Under the pieces are notes generated by a model, which was not told the DNA's origin, did no database searches, and saw only the letters and a program-made list of their open reading frames with translations. The translations under genes were made by a program, and so were the position numbers. From positions 22,818,501 through 22,882,500 of the forward strand of contig CM076268.1 in NCBI GenBank assembly GCA_038380795.1: a stretch of DNA of 64,000 nt, read 5' to 3'. Below, one piece after another: positions 37,771-48,790 of this stretch. Position 1 is the stretch's first letter, and every line of letters begins with the position of its first letter. This DNA comes from Pyrocephalus nanus (taxonomy: Eukaryota; Chordata; Aves; Passeriformes; Tyrannidae).

Positions 37771-39193
37771 TGACTCTTTCAGGGTATATAAAGCCTCAGA
37801 GTTTTAGTTAAAAGTATCAAAAGAATGATGAGTAGGACAAAGAAGGAAGGAGATGATTTCTACTGCTGAATGTTTATGGAACTCTGAGATTTAAAGCAGT
37901 TCTATGGAAGAACTGAGACATCTTCCTCTGAGTCAACTTTTTCCTTGTTTATTTGCTGTAGTTTACACGTCATATCCTCATGGATGACTTATTTGGTGTA
38001 TTGAAAAGTTTTTGATTTCCCTTTGGACCAATAAGCTTATCTTGATGAACTGTAAAAAAACTACCCCACCCCCAAACTCAACAAAAACCTCACCACCCTT
38101 CATATGAAGTGGGTAATATCAGTATTAGTTTGCTTTTAAGTGTTGGAAGACTATAATATTTTTATGTGGTTGTCAGAGGAAATATCATAATGTTCTAAAC
38201 GTTGCTAACAAATGTGTTTAATACCTAAACACAATCCTTTACCTTGGAAGTGTGTGCGAGATGGATTTAAAGGAGGTACCGCTGAGATTTATGTTGTTAC
38301 AGAGCTGCTAACTAATGGCCCTATAAAGACTAATGTGTGTATGTGTATATATATATATATATGTATATTTTAGTCTATGAGTGCCTTCATGTAAAGGGCA
38401 AAAGCAGTTATGGGTTTGCTTTTTTTTTTTTTAAATCATTGTGTCTTTGAGACAAATTTGCTAGCAAGTAGTTTACTAGCAAGTTGGATAAAATGGGGAG
38501 ACAAGTGACCCTCTTCATTGTAATATATAATTTATATTCTCATTTATTAGTAAATAGTGCAATTTTTTTGCATTGCTCATTTTCTGGTAAAAAAAATTAT
38601 TGTAATGCTCAAAAAACGTAACTGCAAAGCAGAGAATATATGTTTACAGCTGTCCTTAACTACATAGGGCACATGCAAACTCTGACTCTGTTCTTCCTTT
38701 ATCATGAAAATTGACTTCACAGATTCATGTGAATAGTACTGATTTACAGATTTCTGTACTGAAGTAGTCTCCTGGGAAGTGTGAAGTCCTGCAGGAAGTC
38801 TGGACACAAACACGATTCAGAAATAGTGAGGTTCTCTGGAACAAACTTCCCAGTGGAACTGATGCATGGAGGTTTTAGTGTCTGTGCCTGTATCTCACCC
38901 CACAGCTTGACAGGGAAAATTTCTGTTTAACTGGTTTATGCTGAGGTGAAAATTGTAGATGGTAACATCAGGAGCTCACCAAAGAGGTTTAAAGAAAGCA
39001 TAGTATCTTTATTGGGTTGCTTGGGACAGAACTAAGAATGTTTTAGTCACATAGAATAAATGTGACTACTGTGTAATGCAGGATACTTACACTTTTCTGT
39101 TCTGATTTTTATTAATTTACATTCACATATTCCCTATTTACTTATTAGTTTAGTCTTTATAATTTTAAAACTGAACTTAGTGTAAAATAAGGT
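37771..39193. other. Unique sequence, no gene seen
   Basis: It holds an alternating TA run at 38345-38362 and a poly-T run near 38421-38432. The open frame at 38577-38813 on the - strand has no recognisable feature. Nothing else is supported. Confidence 0.5.
38345..38362. repeat. (TA)n microsatellite
   Basis: An alternating TA run of about 18 bases embedded in 'gtgtgtatgtg..atgtatat'. A similar (AT)n run is at 53167-53182. Both are simple repeats. Confidence 0.9.
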
Positions 39194-39415
39194 AATCACA
39201 GAATAGTTAGGATTGGAAGGGACCTCTGGAGATCATCTAGTCCAATGTCTCTGCCCAGGCAGGCTCGCCTAGAACAGGTTACACAGGAACAGGTGTCCAG
39301 GTGGGTTTTGAATGTCTGCAAAGACGGTGACTCCACAACCACCCTGAGCAGCTCTTCCAGTACTTGGTGTAAGGAAGTTCTTCCTCATACTGATGTGGAA
39401 CTTATACCCTATATG
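39194..39415 (-). mobile_element. CR1 LINE 3' end, antisense
   Basis: The blocks 'atcacagaatagttaggatt', 'ggaagggacctctggagatc', 'atctagtccaatgtctctgc', 'ctagaacaggttacacagga', 'tccaggtgggttttgaatgt', 'gactccacaaccaccctgag' and 'gttcttcctcatactgatgt' follow the standard order of an avian CR1 read on the - strand. Compared with 34477-34641 the sequence after 'tagtccaa' differs, so the two copies belong to different CR1 subfamilies. A 69-codon frame over this element (39245-39454 +) is a by-product of the repeat. The 3' boundary near 39415 is approximate. Confidence 0.92.
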
Positions 39416-42400
39416 CTTTCCAGTGGTCATGTTTTCCTTGAAAACTGGAGCTAAAATGGAGGGTCTATTAGTATGTAGTGGGTTGGACTGAGATAGTTCA
39501 GTCAGCTGGCAGGTAATGTAATATTTGAATGTAGTTGGTTAACAGAAGGACAAGAGGTTCAGAGGTTTTGGAGGCCTCTAAGAGTCATGGCAGAGAACTT
39601 GTAAATTCAGTGTGAAATTCAAAATAGAATGAATTGCTCTCTGGAGAAACACAATTATGAGAATTTGTGCAAAGATGAACTTTTACCTGCTTCCATGCAA
39701 ACTCACCATAGTATGGGAAAACCACTCAGAATAAAATTATCTTAAATATATCTGGAAAAGATAAATCATTATAATCTTTAGTCAGATTAGCACTTCTAGA
39801 TGAGCAAGCCTTTTTCATTCACTTTTGTTGGGGTCTATTAGATATTGTTTCATTGTCAGGCATCTGTGTTGAGGCTATTGACCGAGCAGCTGTTGCTGGT
39901 TGCATTTAGTGTTGTCCTTGCCTCTTAGCTTTAAATAGGTTCCAGAAGTCTGAACTTTACCTCTTAATGTGCTTTTTAAGAAATGGCAGGATGAATCTGA
40001 AAAGATTTTACCTGAGGGTGAGAGCTTACATATGCCAAACAGGCTTATTTCTTTCTTTTTGTAGTCAAAGAGTAACTTCAGGGATGCAACTTAAGCGATA
40101 TACTATATTTTAACATACTTATGGAAGGTTTTAATTTTATTGAATTGCAAAAAATTCACAGTGGTAACTGAATGACATTTGCATAAGTGTTACTTATCAC
40201 TGACTGTCTCCTGTCTTGATCTAAGAAAAGGCTATGTTACCATTTGCCAAGGTTAGGATTTATAGACTATGAGCTAGTATACCAAAATATGCCGTTAAAA
40301 TTTTTGATTTTTTGTGAATCTTTATTTTCCAAGCATTTCGGCAACTTTATGAACTTTTCATTTATACCTGTGTCTATTTATACAGATTTATCTTTCTGTA
40401 TATAAAAATGCAAGCTTTTGTGCATAAACCCCTGCATGGAGAGCCTGGTGGTGTTTACCAGTGGACATGTCTGCATATAGTACATTAGCAAGTAATTGCA
40501 TCTGCCCTTATATACAGAAAGTAGGAAGAAGAGACTAATTCTTTCCTTGGTTTTAAGTGTGTCTGTCTGAAATTGGTTATGAAGCTTGCAAGGAAGATAC
40601 TCCTGAAGAGAATGTTAGTCCTGTAGGGATTTTTTTTTAGTACACTGAAAGAGACTCATTGTGGCATAGGACCAAGATGTAGGCCAAGTGGAAATGCAGC
40701 AAAGTGATTTAATAGAAAAGGTAATTCCTATTCAAACTGGATGGTCCCTTATTCATTTCCTCGGATTATCATCAAATTTATGTCACCAGCAAAGAAGCTT
40801 TATTGAGTTTCACAGATATATTCCTTTTGCTTTCATTGTCATTAGTTGGCACACTGACATTTTCATATGTGTCTCAGCTAATGCCTCAAAATTACTCCAT
40901 CTACAAATGTAACAATTGAACAGATAATTTTAATAAGATTCAGCTTGACTTCAGACTGCACTCCTTCCTTTCTTTATAGAATGCAAATTGTAACCTGTTT
41001 TTAAAGCCGTGCAATGCAGTGAACTTTAATGGGATTTGACAACATCATATTAAGCACAACAACTACGCATAATGTACCGAAAAATTGGACGTGAAATTGG
41101 AAACATAGCTGAGAACAAAGTAAATTTACATGGTTTGGTAGTTTGAATGTCTGATATCATATTCTCTCATGCAAGCTCCATAAAAAGCAAGGGATTTAAC
41201 AATGGATATCAGCGGAAAGTGCTTTTAAAGTTAAAGCTGATGGATGGCTTGTCAAAAAAAATAATTGCATTGGTTGGAAAGTCGGGATGCGTGCTGAGGG
41301 GGAGAGAACAGGATATACAGAGAGGATGATGGGAAGTGACAGTGGTCTGTCAAGAAGCAGTGGCTGCCCAGAGAAGTGTGAAGCCAGAGCTATAAGGTGG
41401 CAGAGTAGAACAGGCTGTCAGAGCGGGAAAGTGGCTTTAATACCCTGAAAAGCAAAGGAATCCGCCTGTCAGCCTTGCTCAGCCGTGCTGAAAGAGGAAA
41501 AGAACATGGCATAAAGTTAGAGACATTAAACGGGAAAAAAAGAGAGGCCAATGAAAGCCAGTGAGGAGGGGTGGTGAGCTGTTATGTTTTTTAATAGACA
41601 AATGACACATTTCTAGGTGCAGCAAGAAAGCAAACTGTCTAAGAAATTTAGAACTGATTAGAGGCTTTTTTAAAAAAGAAATACAAGATGATCAGCAGCT
41701 ATTTCTGGCATTTTTAAATGTACCACATAGCCCTGTGACCTTCCCTTCACTTCCTTCTTGTGTAACTGTACTTGCCCATCGCTTCTATGAGAGGCAGAAA
41801 TAGTTTTGTTATGGAAGCACCTTTGTCCCTGTGAGCATTGGAAGAACTTGGTGTTTGAACCAAAAATAATTGTCTCAGAGGTCTCATTCTAGCCATTCAT
41901 AAGTTATTAGCTTATAAATTTGAGTATCAACCAAACCAAACAGTTCTTCCTTAAATTTTTTTTGAATGTCAAGATTAATTCGGTTATACCTCATTACAAT
42001 TTCTACCTGGTACCAGTGCAATGCCACACAAATAGCAGCACTTAATAATTTTAAAGGTTTTTCACAAATGCTGTAAACTTTGTTTATATTTTAGACATTG
42101 TAGAAAAAAAACTGAGCAACTGTCCATACAGGTTTTTAAAATAAAATCAGTATTTTTCAAACACAATTTCATGTTATAATCTGTTACAAATATCTTTTAA
42201 GGAGAAATGGGGGAAAGAGGAAAATATAAAAATTTTAAAAATCTTTATATGTATGATCTATAGTTGGTATAGGATGGCACATCAAAAGGCACTGTTCTTC
42301 ATACCTGCTGTATAAGAAAGCCATTAGAAACACAGTTCACACTATACTTTTTCAGTGGGTTGTTGTAACGTAACTGAAGAAATAACGCCCAGTAGAAAAA

Positions 42401-44358
42401 TGCAAATAAAAATCACAATACAGCTTGTGCATCGACATTCAAAAAATGCTCACTGCATGTAAAAGAGGTTCTGGAATACAACTGGAAAAATACTGAGCTA
42501 AGTGGAAGCTGCAAGGAAATATTGTTAGGTAGATTTCAACACTTTTCAGGATTTGACTCAGTTTATAATAGAAGTTATAAAATGCAGTGAAGTTTCTGGA
42601 TGTTGCCTCACAGAAGTTGTTCTGAATGCTACTAAGGCTGTTCAGAAAAAAAATGCAAGTTAGGAGTTCTCACCTGCAATTGAAAAATAAACGAAGCTCA
42701 TAGCTCATAATGACAAGCTAATTCAAATAAGGACTTTTTAATACTTCTGTCCATATAATCTTTCATTTGTTACTTCTATTGCACTGTCCTGAATGGGAGA
42801 ATTTATTTTCCCTCTACAAACACGTATTATCTAATTAATATATAATTATGTAACAATGAGATATAGAATTAGAAAAAATAAGATAGATAATAGATAATAA
42901 AAACCAATTATGTCATGATTATAATAGAGATTTAAAACCCTCTTTAATTGGTTGCTCTCATAGCATACTTACTCTTTTTGTTGGTCTGAATATCATAACG
43001 TCCAAAAATTTATTACAACCTGTAAAAGAAGGCTCCCAGTTAAAATGTTAAAAACATTGTGTTACTAGTTTTTTGTTGAAACAGCAGCAGAAAACTGAGA
43101 ATATATTAGCACTAAGGAAAAATTTAGAGTGTTGCTAGTCATTTTAAATATATTAAAAAAATTGTTTTGAAAGACAGCATTGTTTGCTTTTGAGAATCAA
43201 TATGTTCATTACTATCTTTTAAAAACGTATCAGGCATGGAATGTGTATGCTCTGGGAGATGTATGGTGGTCCCAGATTTTAAGGATTCTTAATGCAGGAC
43301 TTAAAGGGCGTTTTGTGTTTTTGTGGGTGCAATTTCAAATTACATGATGAAAAAATCGAATAAGAATCTTCACTTTTGCCATCTCACATTAACACCTAAT
43401 GTATAATTGCAAAACTAAATAAATGAGGAAATTGCAGTAATTCATACCTTTTATGTCTAGATATTTTGTGAGCTTCAAAATGGAAGATGATGGTACAGAT
43501 TGTGTTTTTTTATTCAGGAAATTCTCCTATAGTGTCTGTTACTACTGCGTATAAATACATTTCAGTACGTATCTATAGTACAAGCAAATGCATGAATGAT
43601 AAAACTCTCTACTTGGACAAAATGAGAAAAAAAAACAAACAAAAAACCAAAGCCACATCAAACCAAACAGAAAACCCCACAGCATTCCTTCAGAGTCTGA
43701 ATAGCAGCATTTGCTTGCCAAGTAAGATACTTCATTTCTATTCTTCTTTAGTCAGGGAAAGTCCTAACTAGCAAAGAATAAATGCACAAAACAGTGATAT
43801 TAGAGCTAGAACTCTGCTTATTTTTCCTTTCTTCTGATATATTGAAAAAATCTGTACTGTTGTTTGCAATATCGTATTTTGTGTATTAATAGCTCTTTTG
43901 GTTTGCAAATAACACCTCTTTGTGTCACTTTTCTGGCTCCAGAAGGGTCACTGGTTTTTTACACTTTAGGAAGATTGCTGCTGTTATCTGTAAATCCATT
44001 ACTTGGGCAAGAATGGGATTACATGATATGATTTAAAACAGTATCAGCTGTATTTTATTCTTTTCACAAGGAAATGACCCTTTAACATATAGAGCTTAAA
44101 TAAATAAATAAAGCTTCTATGACATACAGCAGAAAAGCTTTTTGCCTTTGTTACCTCAGCAGTATCTGAATAAAATACCTTAGCAAGCAAGATAAAAGGA
44201 GAATGAGGAGAAGAATAAATCAAATCAGTTCACATCTCAAGTTTGGAGCACCACATATAGTGCTAGTAATCTGTTTACTAAAATGGATTTAATAAGAAAT
44301 CTAAATGTTAGTATTTAGATGGCTATATTTTGATAACTTGGAAATTGGCTTTCAAAGT
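39416..44358. other. Unique sequence, no gene seen
   Basis: About 5 kb without a recognisable gene or repeat. The part at about 41090-41480 is less A+T-rich, purine-rich, and carries a few CpGs; a 60-codon frame (41147-41329 +) runs through it without recognisable domains. An A/C-rich low-complexity run occurs at 43621-43680. I cannot support more. Confidence 0.5.
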
Positions 44359-44528
44359 TCACAGAATATGCTGAGTTGGAAGGGACCCACAAGGATCATC
44401 GAGTCCAACCCATAGCCCTGCACAGGACCATTCCCAAGAGTCACACCATGTGCCTGAGCACATTGTCCAAATGTTTAAACTTCGTCAGGCTTGGTGCTGT
44501 GACCACTTCCCTGGGTAACGTATGCCAG
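44359..44528 (-). mobile_element. CR1 LINE 3' end, antisense (left half of an inverted pair)
   Basis: It reads 'tcacagaatatgctgagttg', 'gaagggacccacaaggatca', 'tcgagtccaaccc', 'gcacaggaccattcccaaga', 'gtgcctgagcacattgtcca' and 'gaccacttccctgggtaacg', which follow the CR1 subfamily order on the - strand. It then stops and is followed within about 10-20 bases by a CR1 tail in the opposite orientation. Confidence 0.9.
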
Positions 44529-44539
44529 CCCAAGCAGTT

Positions 44540-44591
44540 GTCAGTGATCATAGAGGTCTTTTCCAACCCAAAAGATTCTGTGATTGTATGA
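44540..44591 (+). mobile_element. CR1 LINE 3' tail (right half of an inverted pair)
   Basis: The sequence 'gtgatcatagaggtctttt', then 'ccaacccaaaagattctgtg', then 'attgtatga' is the terminal 50 bases of a CR1 copy on the + strand. The preceding copy is on the - strand, so their 3' ends point outwards. The two tails differ in sequence, which suggests two subfamilies and not a simple inverted duplication. Confidence 0.85.
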
Positions 44592-47500
44592 GTCTTTTAT
44601 TGCAAAGCTAAAGTACAGCAGTGTGGAAATCACTCTTGCCTCTCTGCAGCAACGTTATGCACATGGATGTGGGGGGCCTAAAAGAAAGGGGAGCGAATAC
44701 TGGTTTATCTTTTGCAATGTAGTATCTAACCCAAAAGAGGTTTTGTTTGTCTCATAATACTGGTTCTATATGGAGTTAGAGTATTATTAATTAGCATATC
44801 CTGAGGTATTCAGCTACTTATACGTGTTCACCTAAAGGTCTTGAATGCAGAAATTGATCATAAATTGGTGGGTGCATGTGATTTTGATAGAAAGGTTGCG
44901 TATTTGTTGTTATCCTGTGTGAGAATATTGCTTATTTCTAGGCAAAATGCTTTCTTCCGTATAAATTCCACCGACAGTTAAACTTACACCTTAGAATAGG
45001 TAACCCCTAGCAAGTAAAGAATGAATTTTTTAGTGTTGAAAATGTCCTGACTTTCCATTTCATTATGCTTTACTGCTGATCTGCCTGCCCAAGATCCTCA
45101 TATGAATTTCATCAAAATAATTTTGAAAAATGTATTTCTGTAATACCCTAAGGGGTATGTAATTACTTGCAAATAGGAAGTAGAAGATCAAGCTTCTGTC
45201 TGAATGACTGCAGGCCAAATTAAGAACTGTGACACAGCAAGAAATTTAAATCAAACATTTCAAAGACCACACCTCTTTTCTCTCACTTCCAAAGTCTATA
45301 TTTATTTTATTTTTACTGCAACAAATATACCGTGTCCAAGTATGTATATTCATATACATGTGTGTGTATCCCATTATAGTGGGGATTGGTTAAATATATC
45401 ACTCTTTGTAGAGAAAACATGCAGAAAATGGTAGCATGAGATATTGCAGCAAAAGACATGTTAACTTGATTTGTGTGCATTTTATGGCTTTGGTAGGGAG
45501 CCAGATACTGCAAAGGAAAGTCCCACTTATGGTGATCTAGAAAGCAGAAGGATTTTGAAGGTTTTTCAACAGAGCTCCCTCCACTTTGCAAGATCTTAGA
45601 AGTGAACAGCTATTGCTTAGTTTGCCTAAATTTAGATTTTCACTTACTAGAATTTTCTTCTATTAGAATATTTCCTTTATTTCTACAAAGTATGAGAGAA
45701 AATATATCTGAATTGTGTATTTCTAGCTGATGTAAAGGATCAGGTTAACAAACGTATTGAATGCTAATAAAATGATGTCTGCACAATGCTTGAAACTGTA
45801 TCAGCTGTACTTGCAGCCTAGGTTTCCTCCAGCCTGGAAGTGTTCCTCTTGCTAATTATTCCTGCTTAGCATTTTGATCAAACTTAGGTATGTGAGCTGG
45901 TATAAAGTGTTCTGTCACACTGGGAAGGAATAGTAGTAGGAGCTTTCATCTTTGTTTTAATTTCTGGGAGAAATCACCCTTGCATGATAGCGATGCACCC
46001 TTTTCCCATTTGTCTTATTTAATAGGAAAGGGCTAGATGTGCACATGACATGGGACAATGCTTTAATAATTGAAGTGGTTTTGGAATAGGACTTCTGGTC
46101 GAATTTACTGCAGTAAAGGATATCTCTTGGAAATTTGGTGTAGAGACTTCTCGTCATACCCGTAAAAAGCTGGAGATAGGCATGCCTGATGGCTAGGTAT
46201 TAGATACTGACTCATTTCTAACCTAAGACAGGAAAAAATAATAGGAAGGTTCTATGGAGGAAAAACTAGTTGCTTGTGTGAGTAGGTCTTACAAACTTCA
46301 GGCATTTCTACTTAATATCCAGCAATGACAGTAGCACCTTAATAACTTCATTTGCAGGTCTATTTGAAATATTAGTAGAAGAGATCAAAGCCCTGTGAAT
46401 TTTTTCAACCAAACATGACGGTAGCCATATAAATAAGAGATGCTTATACTTCCTTTTCTTTATTAAACAAATCATGTCCTGAAGACTCCTGTAAGTCACA
46501 ATATTCTGCTTAGAAACTAGTTTCATTGTAATATAACTGGATATATCTAAAAGTTGGTCAAAAAGGTCATGCAATCCATTACTATTTCTGTTCCAGTTAG
46601 GTGTTTGGGTTTTTTTTTAATGTAGAAGGGACTTTTTTTTCTTTAGAGCCCCTTTGAAAATAACTGAATTTCTTGTGTTACATTCTTTTGCTGATCTAGT
46701 TTCTCTTATTTTTAATACAGCAAAATGTTCTCTTGGCATTTGCTCCCCCCTTTCCCCTGTCGGTGTTTTATTCTATTGCATTTGGTGTTCTCTTCAAGTA
46801 AGTAAGGACCCTAAAGTTACAAGGGCATTGAAAAATATAAAACTGGCCAAGATAGATGGCAAAAAACACCATGCATAAATAAAGTACCCCCTTCTCTCTC
46901 TTTCCTTCTCTCCCCTCCCAAAATGAACAATGATTGTGTGGTTGAAGACCTGGCTGAATAAGTGTGTCAGGTACTGATTGGAAGAATGATAAATGGAGTG
47001 ACCTAACAAAGGATTGACTTCTCCAAAAGACAGGCCTTTTTTAATGGATGGAAAGGGAGGAAGCCTCATTTAGAAGGGAAAGGCTGTTGGCAGTGCAGAT
47101 ATGACAAAGGGGAAGTCGACAACCATTGATTTACGTTCGGGAATGACAGTTGAAAAATTCAACAATAATCATGACAAATGAGAAGCGATGCAGTCAGAGG
47201 AAAAAATGCCAATACGTTAAGCCTGAGAAGAAATGCCAAGGTCACAAGCAAAGGTTCCCAAACTTCTGCTTTTGACAGCCTTAATGGAAATATTGGAAAA
47301 GATGGGGTGTACAGGTTAAAAAGTACAGTTTGGAAACAGGAATTGTAGGTGATGCTAATTAGGATTTGTTCTTTTCAGAGAGGTCGTGTGTGTTGCCTAT
47401 AGTAGTGTTGAGGCGAACTGACCATTAACAGACTGTTCTCCTCCAGGGTATCTTTTTCTTTTCTTGAGGAACTGCTGAAATAAATTAATAGCAACAGCTG

Positions 47501-48380
47501 CAAACAATCATGTTAATTTTAAAATATCACTTTACTGATCAGTGAATAAAGTAAATCTGTAGATTTCTTTACTCCACTCTTATGCAGAGTATATAACTTA
47601 TTAAAAAAAATAATTGAAGTGTGATAGTAAATAAGGTTATAAAATATTTAAATGGATTGTTAGGTCAGATCTGAATAAATAAGCCTGGCATCTCAGAAGT
47701 CTTTAATAAATGTAAATCTAAACAGAATAGCAAAATCTTGTAGTGAAGAGGTTTTAAAATAAACAGTGCCCTGTTTATTTTTGGTTTTCAGCTTATTGAA
47801 GCAGTTAGTGGAATGAGCAGACCACATGTATCAGTTTTCTTCTAGTGCATTAGGTTTAATTAAGTTATTAAATAAATTACACAATTTCAATATGCAGATA
47901 GTCACTAGTGTAATGAAATGAGCAGCTCTCTGTTTACTTTAAAACTTGAGAAAACTGTGTTACTGGGAGAAACACTACTACTCAGCGTATCTTATGGAAA
48001 TGAGTAGGAAGGCAGTGAATATCAAAACCTATTTTATTTGTGTAGTTTTAAGTAGATGCATCTTTGCAAATATTCCGTGATATTGGTTTAAAAAAAACCT
48101 CGATTGTTTCCTCCAAACAAAGCTGCCTTTAGATGGGGCTAAAAAGGGAAGTTTCTTAATTAGAAGGAATGATCAAGTTTATAATATTTCATTATTGTAG
48201 TATGTCTTTCAAATGGAACTAATTTCAAACTCCTGGCTTGTAAAGGGTTAAGCCCTCATGCACAAGTACTAATTTAGCATGCCATGGTCATTTTAACCTT
48301 ACATGTACTGCAGACAATTATACGTATAAAAACAAATCTGCAATGCACAGATAATACCTGAGCTAGAGGAGAGGAAAAAA
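44592..48380. other. Unique sequence, no gene seen
   Basis: No gene is recognisable. A 33-nt homopyrimidine tract lies at 46887-46919. Frames at 45313-45591, 46308-46574 and 46794-47069 (all -) are 88-92 codons and unremarkable. Confidence 0.5.
46887..46919 (+). repeat. Homopyrimidine tract, 33 nt
   Basis: An uninterrupted C/T run beginning 'cccccttctctctctttcc' and ending 'cccctccc'. Homopurine/homopyrimidine tracts of this length can form triplex (H-DNA) structure where mirror symmetry is present; here symmetry is only approximate. Confidence 0.9.
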
Positions 48381-48381
48381 G

Positions 48382-48414
48382 ACACACACACACACAAACA
48401 AACACACACACACA
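48382..48414 (+). repeat. (AC)n microsatellite, interrupted
   Basis: Two blocks of AC dinucleotides (48382-48396 and 48402-48414) separated by 'aacaa', followed by an A/C-rich run to about 48430. A typical dinucleotide microsatellite. Confidence 0.95.
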
Positions 48415-48539
48415 AACCACCCCCAAAACAAACTAGAAGGATTATAAATTGCTAGGACCTGTTATTTGAGGTGAACCTGGATCTATAATGGGTTTTTACT
48501 AGTCCACTTATACCTGAGGCTGCAAAGTGGAATATAAGG

Positions 48540-48790
48540 AAACTAGCCTCTTTAGATTAAACATTTTCTAATCAGCTTTATCACTCATATCTGAATTTAT
48601 CTTATTTGAGGAAAATGCCAATATATTAGCAAGCATATATGATACACAAGGTGACCCTACCAACTTAATGACATAATACATTATCCTTAATGAAGTCAAT
48701 ATCTTGTCTTTTAGCTGTCTGTCTATTGGGGCGATTAATTGCAGTGTCATTAAAGTTAGCTCTCTTTTCATTTGAGCTTGACAAGTCGCA
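48540..48790. promoter_or_regulatory. Candidate conserved non-coding element
   Basis: Complex, non-repetitive sequence with 'gggcgattaattgcag' near 48729-48744, 'gtcattaaagttag' near 48745-48758, 'tcatttgag' near 48768, and 'aagtcgcataaaac' near 48783-48796. It carries two CpGs next to homeodomain cores. A 67-codon frame on the - strand (48568-48771) spans it, but the product has no domain I recognise. I consider a regulatory element more likely than an exon, with low certainty. Confidence 0.33.

Noticed and set aside
39245..39454. 69-codon + strand frame
   Set aside because: It lies almost entirely on an antisense CR1 tail and is a repeat by-product.
41386..41400. Possible CTCF site around 'ataaggtggcag'
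   Set aside because: The 3' half fits the core, but several positions of the 5' half disagree with the consensus. It is below what I would report.
44376..44591. 71-codon + strand frame
   Set aside because: It covers the two CR1 fragments and carries no independent signal.
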